Below the pieces are notes generated by a model. The model was not told the origin of the DNA, ran no database searches, and saw only the letters and a program-made list of their open reading frames with translations. Positions 7,681 to 16,323 of a stretch of 64,000 nucleotides of DNA are shown here, piece by piece. This DNA comes from CAYWBU01 sp942491525 (GTDB lineage: Bacteria; Desulfobacterota; Desulfomonilia; UBA1062): positions 434,001 through 498,000 of the forward strand of contig CALOBW010000056.1 in NCBI GenBank assembly GCA_942491525.1, in the 5' to 3' direction. A program made the translations under genes and the position numbers. The first letter of the stretch is position 1. Each line of letters opens with the position of its first letter.

Positions 7681-9474
7681 TCAAATTTTTCTGATTATCT
7701 CTTTTGTCAGCCCGTCAATGTCCACCTGCCGTCCGCCGAAGCGCCAGCCCAGGTAGCGCTGCTGGTACTTCTCAAACTCGGCTGCAATCTCGGGGCGCTG
7801 TTCCCGGACAGTTGTCAGATGATCCTTGTGGCTACCTTCAAGCTTGAGGCCGCCCAGGGCCTTCATCACCTTTTCATATGGCGAGATGCGCTGATGGCGG
7901 ATGAGCCGATAGATGATGACCAGCAGCGGGAGGATCAGCAGCAGGCCGGCATAGCGCCTGTCCAGCTCCTTGAGCTCCCTGGGTGCCGTGTAGCTCAGAT
8001 AACCGGCCAGGTTGATCTGATCCTTGAGCGAGTATTCGATGACCCAGCGCGCCCAGCTGAAGCGCAGCCGGTCGATGATGTTGCTGCGCCGGATGGCTGG
8101 TTCGGAACTTCTGGGGGTGGCATCGATGGTGTGCCAGCGGCCGGCGTCATGGTATTCAACCCAGGCATGCGCCCCGCTGGAGCGCACGATGAAGTAGTCC
8201 TCGTTAAACTCCTGCACCACAAAACCGCTGACTACCCGCGCCGGGATGTCGGCGCCACGCAGCATGATCGCCAGGCCGGCCGCAAAGTGCTCGCAGCTGC
8301 CACGCTTGCCCTGGGTTGTGAACCAGTTGATGGGTGACTCGCCCTCGGGTACATTCAGGGCATCCAGGGTGTAGCTGCAGTTCTGCATCAGATGGTTGGC
8401 CAGGCGTTCGGCCTTGGTCTTAGCTGAACCGTTGCCGGCCAGCTCGCGCCCCAGGCTGGCGGTCGGTTCCAGCTCTGATGGATAGTCCAGGCTGCCGGGT
8501 GGCTCATGCGGCGGTTGGCGTTCGACCCAGACCGTGTAGACCGGCGGGATTTCGCCCATGAAGTAGGTGTTGGTGCCCTGGCTGACCACGTGGCGGCCGC
8601 TGACATCGCTTAAACTAAAGGGGGCGAAGACGTTCTTGCTGTAGATGCCGCTGGGGTAGATGGTCAGTGTATCGCTGTAGCGGTTGCGTTTTTCAAACTG
8701 GGTCATGGTTTTCTCGGCCTTGATGAAGCCCTCGGGCGTGGCCTGTTCCAGGCGCGCGCCGGCCAGGTAGAAGCGCTCGGGCGCCTGGTTCCAGATGATG
8801 CGCATGGCCACGGATCGGTCCTCGCTGATGCGGCTCTCCTGGTTGAGGCTGACCTCCTCGCTGAAGCCGGTGCGGGTCTGCTGGGCCAGTGAGAAGTTGA
8901 TGATGGTGTGGGCCGGGCGCGGGATGATGTAGAAGAGCACGGCGCTGAGGGCGATGATGCCCAGCCAGACCTTCAGCCAGTGGTCGCGCGCTGGCGGGCT
9001 TTCGTTGGTTGCGAACTCCAGGCTGTCGAGTTGGTAGAGGGCCATGGGGATCAATGCCGCCATCACCAGCAGGCCGATCAGGAAGGTCGGGCTGTCGGTG
9101 AAGATGGTCGAGAGGATGCACTCGGTCAGGGCGATACCCATGATCTGGTACATCTCGCGCGGCGTCTTCCTGAGGATGAAGCGCGTCAAGCCGGTCAGCA
9201 CGATCAGGTCGCGTAAAACATCGACCAGGATCTCGCGGCCGAAGACGTAGAGCCGCAAACCCTCCACCGCAAAGATGGCCAGCATGATGATGGTGAAGGA
9301 GCGCTCTGGCAACCACTGCATGTAAAAATAGCGGTGACAGATGATGATGTGCAGGGCTGCGACCGGCACAAAGATGGCCCAGGGCAGCATGCCCACCAGG
9401 CTCAGGCAGAGCAGGCCGGTGAGCGAGATGGCGCCCATGATGTAGGCGAGCTTAGATGTAGATTGGTTCGTCAA
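7681..9474 (-). CDS. Membrane-anchored transglutaminase-like protein (DUF3488/TgpA type)
   Basis: The 597-residue protein has about six N-terminal membrane segments (to residue ~185), a large extracytoplasmic part with a transglutaminase core, one further membrane segment near residue 510, and a cytoplasmic C-terminal domain. The catalytic triad is visible: Cys394 in GSCEHF, His in GAHAWVEY, and Asp in TIDATP. This is the TgpA architecture, known for a periplasmic transglutaminase or protease-like activity with unsettled physiological substrates. Its start overlaps the upstream DUF58 gene by 23 bases, and that in turn overlaps the MoxR gene. The MoxR-DUF58-transglutaminase operon is a recurrent arrangement in Proteobacteria. 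Confident in family, not in substrate. Confidence 0.92.
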   Translation of the reverse strand: MTNQSTSKLAYIMGAISLTGLLCLSLVGMLPWAIFVPVAALHIIICHRYFYMQWLPERSFTIIMLAIFAVEGLRLYVFGREILVDVLRDLIVLTGLTRFILRKTPREMYQIMGIALTECILSTIFTDSPTFLIGLLVMAALIPMALYQLDSLEFATNESPPARDHWLKVWLGIIALSAVLFYIIPRPAHTIINFSLAQQTRTGFSEEVSLNQESRISEDRSVAMRIIWNQAPERFYLAGARLEQATPEGFIKAEKTMTQFEKRNRYSDTLTIYPSGIYSKNVFAPFSLSDVSGRHVVSQGTNTYFMGEIPPVYTVWVERQPPHEPPGSLDYPSELEPTASLGRELAGNGSAKTKAERLANHLMQNCSYTLDALNVPEGESPINWFTTQGKRGSCEHFAAGLAIMLRGADIPARVVSGFVVQEFNEDYFIVRSSGAHAWVEYHDAGRWHTIDATPRSSEPAIRRSNIIDRLRFSWARWVIEYSLKDQINLAGYLSYTAPRELKELDRRYAGLLLILPLLVIIYRLIRHQRISPYEKVMKALGGLKLEGSHKDHLTTVREQRPEIAAEFEKYQQRYLGWRFGGRQVDIDGLTKEIIRKI

Positions 9475-10343
9475 TCTCGCGCTCCTTGGGTTCGCCGATA
9501 TGGTCGGTGCAGGCCAGCGTCTTCAAAATTGCCAGCTTGTGCTCGCGGCTCTTGTGCAGGCCGCTGAAGTAGCTGTTGACCGCCAGGCCGTAAGGCAGGC
9601 CGCTCTCGTGCAGCTCGCCGATCAGGTAGGTGGCCTGGGAAAGTTTAAGTTCCAGGTTGCCGCCCGGGCGCATGACGATCACGCCGCCGCTATTCTGGCC
9701 GCCCTCCAGCACGCGCGAGTAGAGCCCGATGTGCTGCTTCTTCCAGACGATGCCAGAGAGGGGATCGCCGGGGACGTAGCCGCGGATGTGCGATATGCTC
9801 TCGCGCTCCGGGCCGCGGCCCTCGCCTTGGCGGCCGGAGACTGCGTTGCTGGGCAGCTTGATTGGGCTCGGGAAAACGGTGAACTCTGCCGGGCACTTGA
9901 AGGTGATCGATTTTTCGAAGAGACCGTAGGGGTAGGTGGTCAGGATCATGATGTTCCCCAGCTGCTGGATACCGCGTTTGCGGAAGGAGGTCTCCAGGCT
10001 GAAGGTCTGGATGGGGCCCATCTTGAGCTCGGGCACCTTGAGGCGGTCGATGTCCTGGATGACCAGGCGCTTGCCCTCCTCCTGGCGGTTGCGCAGCGCG
10101 TACACGATCTGCACGGGCTGGCCGGCATAGGCCTCCTGCGGCAGGATGCGCTCGATCTCCAGGTGGCGGATGTTCCACTCCGATTCGATGCCGGAAATGA
10201 TCATGAAGGTCAGGATCACGGCCAGGATCAGGAAGAGCAGGTTGTTGCCGGTGGCCATGGCCGCCAGGGCCACGCCGAAGAGGAAGATGAAAAAGATCTT
10301 GCCCGTCTTGGTCAGGCGGAAGCCGCGTGGCGGCTTGAGGTGC

Positions 10344-10366
<23 letters not shown>
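9452..10366 (-). CDS. DUF58 domain protein
   Basis: The 304-residue protein has two adjacent membrane helices (about residues 22-60) followed by a cytoplasmic DUF58 domain. Landmarks are RKRG, TTYPYGLF, a GEGRGPERESISHIRGYVPGD segment in the middle of DUF58 (positions about 9765-9835), and W-K-K-x-H around residue 215. The ATG at 10366 lies within the end of the MoxR gene, and the gene ends inside the transglutaminase gene; an open frame extends upstream but is antisense-like in composition. DUF58 proteins partner with MoxR ATPases, probably in assembly or quality control of envelope complexes. The overlap on both sides implies translational coupling. Confidence 0.9.
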
Positions 10367-11249
<883 letters not shown>

Positions 11250-11367
11250 GCAGAACCTTATCGATGTTATGGCGGCTGAGCTTGAGTGTCGAGGGTTTTG
11301 GGGAATTTCTTTGCGGTATCGGGTTCAATCTGTTAGCGTGCCCGGACTTAACCCAAAGGAGAAAGTC

Positions 11368-11802
11368 ATGAGTGAAGCAGTAAAAGATGGTGACAGCGTT
11401 CGCGTTCACTATACCGGAAGATTTGAAGATGATCAGGTTTTTGACAGTTCAGCTGGCCGCGAGCCGCTTGAGTTTACCGTTGGTTCCGGCCAGGTGATTC
11501 CGGGCTTCAACGATGCCCTGCTCGGTATGGCTGTTGGTGATAAGAAGAGCGTCACCCTGCAGCCCGAAGACGCCTATGGTGAGTGTGATCCCGAGCGCGT
11601 TATCGAGTACCCCAGAGAGAATCTGCCTGAGGACATTGAGCCTGAAGTTGATATGATGCTGCAGTTTATGAGCCCCGAGGGCCACCCCATCCCGGTGCGC
11701 GTATCCGAGGTGCTGGATGATGTTATCAAGCTGGATGCCAACCCGCCCATGGCCGGTAAGGTCTTGATCTTTGACCTGGAACTGGTCGAAATCGTAGCCT
11801 GA
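11368..11802 (+). CDS. FKBP-type peptidyl-prolyl isomerase, SlyD-like
   Basis: The 144-residue protein has the bacterial SlyD/FkpB-type arrangement. A short FKBP domain carries V-x-V-H-Y-T-G-x-x-x-D-x-x-V-F-D-S-S and ends with F-x-L-E-L-V. It is interrupted by an insert-in-flap chaperone domain (YGECDPERVIEYPRENLP onward, roughly residues 68-120). It should assist folding of client proteins by prolyl isomerisation. There is no His/Cys-rich tail, so it lacks the metal-binding region of E. coli SlyD. The ATG at 11368 has a clear AAAGGAG site. Monocistronic; a stable hairpin follows the stop by 18 bases. Confidence 0.92.
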   Translation: MSEAVKDGDSVRVHYTGRFEDDQVFDSSAGREPLEFTVGSGQVIPGFNDALLGMAVGDKKSVTLQPEDAYGECDPERVIEYPRENLPEDIEPEVDMMLQFMSPEGHPIPVRVSEVLDDVIKLDANPPMAGKVLIFDLELVEIVA

Positions 11803-11820
11803 TTTAACACTAACTTTACA

Positions 11821-11867
11821 CCGCCCCCCTATTATTAATGCTATCATTGGCTGAAATAGGGGGGTGG
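11821..11867 (+). promoter_or_regulatory. Stable hairpin covering the ribosome site of the HlyIII gene
   Basis: A 13-bp stem (11821-11833 with 11855-11867, one G.U pair) contains CCCCCCTATT paired with AATAGGGGGG and encloses a 21-base loop. The right arm is the only purine-rich ribosome site for the ATG at 11870. The fold could therefore block translation, or terminate the upstream FKBP transcript. Confidence 0.55.
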
Positions 11868-11869
11868 TC

Positions 11870-12484
11870 ATGCGACTTAAGGAGCCTGTCAGTGCTCTGA
11901 CTCACTTTGCCGGCGTTCTGTTCTCGCTTGGGGCGCTGGTTGCCATGCTGCTGCGTTTCTGGCCGCAGCCGGCCTACCTGGTCGGTGGGCTTGTCTTCGG
12001 CATGGGTCTGATTCTGCTCTACAGCGCCTCAACCTTATACCATTGGCTGGATGTGTCGCCGCAAGCCACCCTGCGCCTTAAAAAGTTTGACCACATGATG
12101 ATTTTTGTGCTGATTGCGGCGACTTACACCCCGATCTGTCTGGGGCCAATGCGCGGTCCCTGGGGATGGGGCATTCTGGTTGCGGTCTGGGGAATCGCGC
12201 TGCTGGGAATGCTCTTTAAGGTTTACTGGATCGGTGCGCCGCGCCTGCTTTCAACCATGCTCTATGTTTTGATGGGCTGGATCGCCGTCATTGGTTTCAG
12301 GCCCATGCTGCAGAATCTGACAGTTCCGGCGCTGGTCTGGATTCTGGTTGGCGGAATGCTGTATACGGCAGGGGCGCTTGTCTATGCCATGCGCTGGCCC
12401 CGCCTGGGCTTTCATGAGATATTTCATCTCTTTGTGCTGGGGGGCAGTGCGACCCATTTTTGGGCCATCTACAACTATATCTAG
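11870..12484 (+). CDS. HlyIII/PAQR-family membrane protein
   Basis: The 204-residue protein has seven hydrophobic segments and the family's metal-site residues: S-A-S-x-x-Y-H near residue 55, D-H in the K-x-D-H-M segment, and H-E-x-x-H (FHEIFHLFVLGG) in the last helix. Proteins of this family are called hemolysin III-like and belong to the wider PAQR/CREST hydrolase-like superfamily; the bacterial role is not settled. The ATG at 11870 follows the G-rich arm of a hairpin. The gene ends four bases into the convergent gene at 12481. Confidence 0.9.
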   Translation: MRLKEPVSALTHFAGVLFSLGALVAMLLRFWPQPAYLVGGLVFGMGLILLYSASTLYHWLDVSPQATLRLKKFDHMMIFVLIAATYTPICLGPMRGPWGWGILVAVWGIALLGMLFKVYWIGAPRLLSTMLYVLMGWIAVIGFRPMLQNLTVPALVWILVGGMLYTAGALVYAMRWPRLGFHEIFHLFVLGGSATHFWAIYNYI

Positions 12485-12783
12485 TTGGCCTGGGCTTCGG
12501 CGGGACTCTCTTCGACGGTCCACTGGCTGGTGAAGTCCGGGTTGACGACGACTTCGCCGCTTTTGCGCAGCATGTATTCACCGGGCTCAGCCTGCTCGAG
12601 GGCGCTCAGGTCTGGCGGCAGCAGGTAGTCGCCCTGGCCGCCGGCGCGCTCCACCAGGATGCCTTCATCGCTGATCTGGCGGATGGTGCCGTGGAATTGC
12701 TTCTGCTCGGTTATCTGGTTGTTCTGATCAACATATGTCAGTCCGACAATTATGCACTTATTGAGGTAGTCATTATATTCCAT
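12481..12783 (-). CDS. Conserved-looking 100-residue protein, function unknown
   Basis: I do not recognise a named family. The protein is soluble, with an N-terminal run of predicted beta strands (CIIVGLTYV, FHGTIRQIS, GILVERAG) and then a Pro/Glu-rich stretch (LLPPDLSALEQAEPGEY). A final strand region (VVVNPDFTSQWTV) and a short disordered tail follow. The strand pattern resembles small beta-barrel domains that bind nucleic acid or peptides, but that is only a structural impression. It overlaps the stop of the convergent HlyIII gene by four bases and is followed on its own strand by no other gene. Confidence 0.7.
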   Translation of the reverse strand: MEYNDYLNKCIIVGLTYVDQNNQITEQKQFHGTIRQISDEGILVERAGGQGDYLLPPDLSALEQAEPGEYMLRKSGEVVVNPDFTSQWTVEESPAEAQAN

Positions 12784-12916
12784 TGTTTCGCCTTATTGAT
12801 GATCAAAGTATTCTTTTTGTGTAGCCTCGGATTTATATCACCAATTTTAAATGATTAATATACTTAATTTTTTCTGTTTGTATAATAAACGGCAAGTTCG
12901 GAATAGTAAATCTGAT

Positions 12917-13735
12917 TCAGTGTTCAGCTTTGCCGACGCCGGTTATGCGGTCTAGGCGGAAGGTCCGTTTTTCGCCTCTGAGGTGGCAGTAGGCCTCCAG
13001 CATGGTGTTGCGGCGCACCAGGCCGATGGAAATGGGCGTGATTTTACGCTCGGAGATCTGTTTGGCGCTGTCGCGGTAGGTTATCATGACAGGTCTCTTT
13101 TCCGCAAAGGCTTGCCGCAGTTCATGGAATTTTTCAGTGAAGATGAAATCCCAGAGGTTGATTTTAAGCGCCGGCCCGCTCTTCTTCATGAGCTGGTTGA
13201 GGCTGATCGGCTGCTCCTGGCGATTGAGGCAGTGTTCGAAAAGCAGGCGGCAGGTCTGGGCGTCGCTCAGGGCCCGGTGGTGGTCCTCCAGGCTGATGTT
13301 CAGCTGTCTGGCCAGATTGCCCAGACTGTAGCTGGGCATGTTGCGCAGGCAGCGTCGCGCCAGGGTCAGGGTGTCCAGGACCTGATTCTGGGCAGTTTCA
13401 ACACCTAGGCGTGCGATGTCATAGGATATGAAGCCCACGTCAAAGGGGGCGTTGTGGGCGATCAGGGTGGCGCCGCCGATGAAATCGATGAAGCGGGGCA
13501 GTACCTCCTCGATTCCGGGAGCATCAGCAACCATCTGATCGCTGATGCCGTTGATCTGGCTGGCCATGGCCGGGATGGGGGTGCCCGGGTTGATTAGCTC
13601 TTCAAACTGATCAACAAGTTGTCCGTTCTGGAACTTGACTGCGCCGATCTCGATGATGCTGTCGTGCACCGGCTTGAGGCCGGTGGTTTCCAGATCAAAG
13701 GCCACAAAGGTCATGTTGCGTACAAGGCAGTTCAT
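12917..13735 (-). CDS. DEDDh exonuclease fused to a WYL-like domain
   Basis: The 272-residue product has an N-terminal DEDDh exonuclease domain like the DNA polymerase III epsilon subunit. DLETTG supplies the first acidic pair, LIAHNAPFDVGF the second Asp, and DHHRALSDAQ the catalytic His and last Asp. After about residue 190 comes a different domain: L-R-Q-A-F-A-E-K-R-P-V-M-I-T-Y followed by I-x-P-I-S-I, EAYCHLRGEKRTFRLDRI. That matches the core of WYL domains, which sense ligands or nucleic-acid ends. The ATG at 13735 is chosen over 13714 because it has GGTGAG upstream and lies just past the stop of the preceding gene (13740). A repair or RNA-processing role is likely; it is not the replicative epsilon subunit on this evidence. 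Confidence 0.88.
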   Translation of the reverse strand: MNCLVRNMTFVAFDLETTGLKPVHDSIIEIGAVKFQNGQLVDQFEELINPGTPIPAMASQINGISDQMVADAPGIEEVLPRFIDFIGGATLIAHNAPFDVGFISYDIARLGVETAQNQVLDTLTLARRCLRNMPSYSLGNLARQLNISLEDHHRALSDAQTCRLLFEHCLNRQEQPISLNQLMKKSGPALKINLWDFIFTEKFHELRQAFAEKRPVMITYRDSAKQISERKITPISIGLVRRNTMLEAYCHLRGEKRTFRLDRITGVGKAEH

Positions 13736-13739
13736 CGGC

Positions 13740-14321
13740 TCACCACTGGTAGCCCAGGCTGAAGCCGAGCTGGCCGCCGGTGGCATTGCTCTTCTGGTGC
13801 CAGAGTCTGAGCTGGTTGCGGCGCAGTCTGAATTCGCTGCCCATGATGAAGTGCTCGGCAAAGATCCAGTAGGCTCCCAGGCCGATCCAGGCGCCGACGC
13901 TCTCATCCTGGTCCTGAATTTTGTGGCGCGCCGGCAGGCGGTATTCGCTGCTGGCCCTGAGATAGTTGATGCCGCCCTCCAGGCGGGTCTGGAGGCGCCG
14001 GCTGGAGGGCCAGCTCTTGCCGATCCCCAGCGTCAGCTCGTCAATGGTGGCGATGACATCATAGTTGTCGACTCCCAGCAGTGGATGCAGCAGGGTGCCG
14101 TGATCCTTGTTGCTGGCATGGCGGATGCCGCTGCTGAAGCCCAGGGGCCAGCCAGTGGGGGTCAGCTCCAGCTCCAGTCCGGCCTCGGCCAGGGCATTGA
14201 GGGGTGCCCATTCATCCTGGTCGATGTAGGCTGCGCCGATGAAAAATTGAAGGTTGCCGCTGTGGGCCGCGAGCAGGCCGGGCAGCAGCATGATGCAGAT
14301 CAGGCAGAATGTTCTCTTCAT
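13740..14321 (-). CDS. Exported beta-barrel-like protein, function unknown
   Basis: The 193-residue product begins with a signal peptide (MKRTFCLICIMLLPGLLAAHS). The rest alternates hydrophobic and polar residues in strand-sized segments: LQFFIGAAYI, LELELTPTG, SVGAWIGLGAYW, FIMGSEFRLRR, and a final GFSLGYQW ending in an aromatic residue. This pattern is typical of small outer-membrane barrels. No family name is offered. It sits directly upstream of the exonuclease-WYL gene on the same strand, four bases apart, so the two are co-transcribed although their functions do not obviously relate. Confidence 0.72.
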   Translation of the reverse strand: MKRTFCLICIMLLPGLLAAHSGNLQFFIGAAYIDQDEWAPLNALAEAGLELELTPTGWPLGFSSGIRHASNKDHGTLLHPLLGVDNYDVIATIDELTLGIGKSWPSSRRLQTRLEGGINYLRASSEYRLPARHKIQDQDESVGAWIGLGAYWIFAEHFIMGSEFRLRRNQLRLWHQKSNATGGQLGFSLGYQW

Positions 14322-14560
14322 GAGTCAGGTATAGCATATTTTACCGCATTGTGGGAGTCCGGCGCTGGAATGTTTAAATGTCCGATAACAGACTGTATGT
14401 GTGCTCATCTTGCACAGCGGTGTGTTAAGCTTGCATCGTTTGGTTGCTGAAAGTGCTCCGCATGCGGTTGATTTGGCTCAGGCGGGTGCAGATATCTTAA
14501 TCTGAGCAGATGGCATCTGTTTTGCAATAATCAGTTCAGCAAAGCTTGTGAGGTGATCAG
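14322..14560. other. Intergenic region
   Basis: I see no gene here. It must contain the promoter of the divergent exported-protein gene and that of the small gene at 14561, but no convincing consensus pair or palindrome stands out. Confidence 0.4.
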
Positions 14561-14689
14561 ATGAGACTTACAAGACGAGAAATACTGGAAGAGTTAAGGC
14601 GTCTGGGGATTAATGGCTGGTTGGATCTGCGTCGGGCCTGCCGCGACTTTGAAGCCTATTGGGATCGGGTCAATCGTGAAGCGCTTTGA
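14561..14689 (+). CDS. 42-residue basic protein, function unknown
   Basis: A short open frame from an ATG with GAGGTG eight bases upstream encodes 42 residues. The N-terminus (MRLTRREILEELRRLGI) and the following WLDLRRACRDFEAYWDRV stretch are both strongly amphipathic helices with alternating Arg/Glu. There is no signal or membrane segment. The composition is protein-like and GC use equals that of neighbours, which supports a real gene. Two-helix basic proteins of this size often bind RNA, DNA or a larger protein; no function can be assigned. Confidence 0.5.
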   Translation: MRLTRREILEELRRLGINGWLDLRRACRDFEAYWDRVNREAL

Positions 14690-14726
14690 ATGTCAGCTGC
14701 TTGTTCTTTGAAATCACAGGATAAGT

Positions 14727-14752
14727 TTACAAATATTCAAGAATATTTGTAA
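14727..14752. promoter_or_regulatory. 26-bp perfect palindrome upstream of the PilZ gene
   Basis: Twelve-base arms (TTACAAATATTC and GAATATTTGTAA) flank a two-base centre. It is a strong operator candidate, 55 bases before the GTG at 14808. It could also form a cruciform-like hairpin. Confidence 0.5.
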
Positions 14753-14807
14753 GTTGCCGAAAAGTAACTTCGTCCGCTTTTGCGGAAAATTCAAGTTGGG
14801 GAATATC

Positions 14808-15176
14808 GTGCAAGAGGAGAGAAGAGAGCATCCGCGGCGAGCAGCCATTCTGAATGCCAATCTGGTGGTGGAATCTTCAGGAACTTTTCCGGAGCTGGAG
14901 TGTCAGGTTGAAACCATTGATATCAGCTGGGGCGGTTTAAGTGTCAGACTGAAGAATGATAAGCAGAGTATAGCCTTTGAGCCCGGCCGGGCCTTTGTGC
15001 TCAGGGGACAGAAGGTCAGGCTGGTGATGTCTGATAGCGGCGTGGCCCTCTGGGGCGATGTGGTCCGCGTTGACCCGGCGACCCTCCTGATGGCGGTCAG
15101 CATTTCCAAGGTATCGCATGTGGATTTCTGGCGTTCGCTTTGTGAAGATGGCCTGGTGGAGCGTCAGGTGGTTTGA
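14808..15176 (+). CDS. PilZ-domain protein
   Basis: The product is about 122 residues from a GTG at 14808 (GGGGA upstream); a TTG at 14754 is possible but abuts the palindrome. A single PilZ domain fills the protein: R-R-E-H-P-R-R at the start supplies the RxxxR c-di-GMP-binding arginines. D-I-S-W-G-G-L-S-V matches the DxSxxG motif, followed by a strand-rich barrel (VRLVMSDSGVALWGDVVRVD). It should bind cyclic di-GMP and act as a small adaptor. The window also holds a GGDEF protein and a double-PilZ protein, so c-di-GMP signalling is active in this organism. No partner gene is adjacent. Confidence 0.85.
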   Translation: MQEERREHPRRAAILNANLVVESSGTFPELECQVETIDISWGGLSVRLKNDKQSIAFEPGRAFVLRGQKVRLVMSDSGVALWGDVVRVDPATLLMAVSISKVSHVDFWRSLCEDGLVERQVV

Positions 15177-15251
15177 TTTACGGATTTATTGACTGAATTT
15201 ATTTGATGATATACATGTATAACATGTTTGATTTTGTGAGGTGCAGAAATA

Positions 15252-15428
15252 ATGGCAGATAAAGATGTCCAGGTAATGTTCCGGACAACCGCAGAGAATA
15301 AGAAAAAGATTAAAACTTTGGCCGCCATCCGGTCGCAGAGTCTTGAAAATATGATTATGGATATGATTGAGCGCGAACTCAAGGAAGAGGAGTGGCTCAG
15401 TGTTGCAAATGAGGCCGAGGGGTTTTAA
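15252..15428 (+). CDS. Small ribbon-helix-helix-like DNA-binding protein
   Basis: The 58-residue protein starts with a short strand (VQVMFRTTAENKKKI), then a helix (IKTLAAIRSQS), a turn, and a second helix (LENMIMDMIERELKEEE). This is the MetJ/Arc/CopG ribbon-helix-helix layout used by small repressors and antitoxins. Its TAA stop overlaps the ATG of the next gene (TAATG), which encodes an S24/LexA-like domain without its own DNA-binding part. The tight coupling suggests the two products act together. A classic toxin is not visible, so I do not call it an antitoxin. Confidence 0.65.
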   Translation: MADKDVQVMFRTTAENKKKIKTLAAIRSQSLENMIMDMIERELKEEEWLSVANEAEGF

Positions 15429-15679
15429 TGGACGGTTTCTGGCTAGAGGCCTCCAATAATATGGGGGAGCTGGTCAAGGCCGGCGATCATCTCTTCGTCA
15501 CCCGTGGTCCGGTCAGCACCGGCGATCTGGCCCTGTTGATTAATAATGGCGAACCTTCGGTGAAACTTATTGATGGCGAGGTTCCGGCCGGGGCCTATAA
15601 GATTCATAAGATTCTGAAGGATCAGGTTTGTCTGGGGCCCGAGGAGATGCGGCAGGCTCAACTCGACCTGGAGGATTGA
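15428..15679 (+). CDS. S24/LexA-like domain protein lacking the catalytic serine
   Basis: The 83-residue product aligns by eye with the C-terminal dimerisation/peptidase domain of LexA-type proteins. GFWLEASNNMGELVKAGDHLFV corresponds (positions 15437-15502) to the stretch holding the nucleophile (V-x-G-D-S-M...GD), and GDLALLINNGEPSVKLI to the stretch holding the catalytic Lys. The nucleophile Ser is replaced by Asn in SNNM, while the Lys in PSVKLI is kept. It should therefore be a non-cleaving sensor or dimerisation domain. No HTH is present; the preceding gene supplies a ribbon-helix-helix protein in a TAATG overlap, and the next gene follows with a TGATG overlap. The family assignment is by pattern and moderate. 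Confidence 0.55.
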   Translation: MDGFWLEASNNMGELVKAGDHLFVTRGPVSTGDLALLINNGEPSVKLIDGEVPAGAYKIHKILKDQVCLGPEEMRQAQLDLED

Positions 15680-16275
15680 TGAAACGTGCCGGGTTCCTGA
15701 TCATTCTGGCGCTGTTGGTGGGTCAGCCATGCTGGGCCGTCAAGGGCGAGAATGATTATCAGATGGGCCTGGTTTTTTATGAAGCCGGCGAGTATGAGCC
15801 GGATTATGCCGAAGCTTTAAAATATTTCCAACGTGCCGTAAAGTCCGGCCATCCCAAAGCCCGCATGATGCTGGGCATCATGTATCTCGAGGGCCAGGGG
15901 GTACCGACCAACTACGCCGAAGCCCTTGAACTCTTCAGTCAGAGCGCCGAAGCCGGAGATCCCGAGGCCCAGTTCTGGCTGGGAACTCTCTATCGCACCG
16001 GGCGCGGCACCGAGCGTGACAGCCTTAAAGCGGTGGCCCTTTTTGAGGAGGCAGCCCTTCAGGGGTTTGCGCCGGCGCAGGCGGCTCTGGCGGCCATCTA
16101 TGAGGCCGGGCAGGAGGCGCCCCTGAATTACGGGCGGGCCCATATGTGGCTGAATGTGCTGGCGGCCGGCGGATCTCAGAGTGCGGCCGAAAAACGCGAA
16201 GATCTCGAGCGGTATCTAAGCCGGGTTCAAATTGAACAGGCGCAGCAGCAGGCGCTTGAAATTCTTGCCAGATAA
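15679..16275 (+). CDS. Exported Sel1-repeat protein
   Basis: The 198-residue product has a signal peptide (MKRAGFLIILALLVGQPCWA) and then four Sel1-like helical repeats of about 36 residues. Each carries the pattern A-L-x-x-F-x-x-A-x-x-x-G-x-x-x-A-x-x-x-L-G-x-x-Y-x-x-G-x-G. The last repeat (AHMWLNVLAAGGSQSA) is the usual terminal variant. Such proteins act as periplasmic scaffolds for protein-protein contacts. The start ATG overlaps the stop of the S24-like gene (TGATG), placing it third in a tightly coupled operon with two regulatory-looking proteins, an unusual combination. A strong terminator follows at 16357-16387. Confidence 0.85.
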   Translation: MKRAGFLIILALLVGQPCWAVKGENDYQMGLVFYEAGEYEPDYAEALKYFQRAVKSGHPKARMMLGIMYLEGQGVPTNYAEALELFSQSAEAGDPEAQFWLGTLYRTGRGTERDSLKAVALFEEAALQGFAPAQAALAAIYEAGQEAPLNYGRAHMWLNVLAAGGSQSAAEKREDLERYLSRVQIEQAQQQALEILAR

Positions 16276-16323
16276 AATTCCCAGCACCCTTTAAATTTCC
16301 AGCATTGACCCTATATAAGAGAT

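Noticed and set aside
15252..15679. Toxin-antitoxin module
   Set aside because: The first protein looks like an antitoxin-type ribbon-helix-helix protein, but the second resembles an S24/LexA domain and not a known toxin fold.
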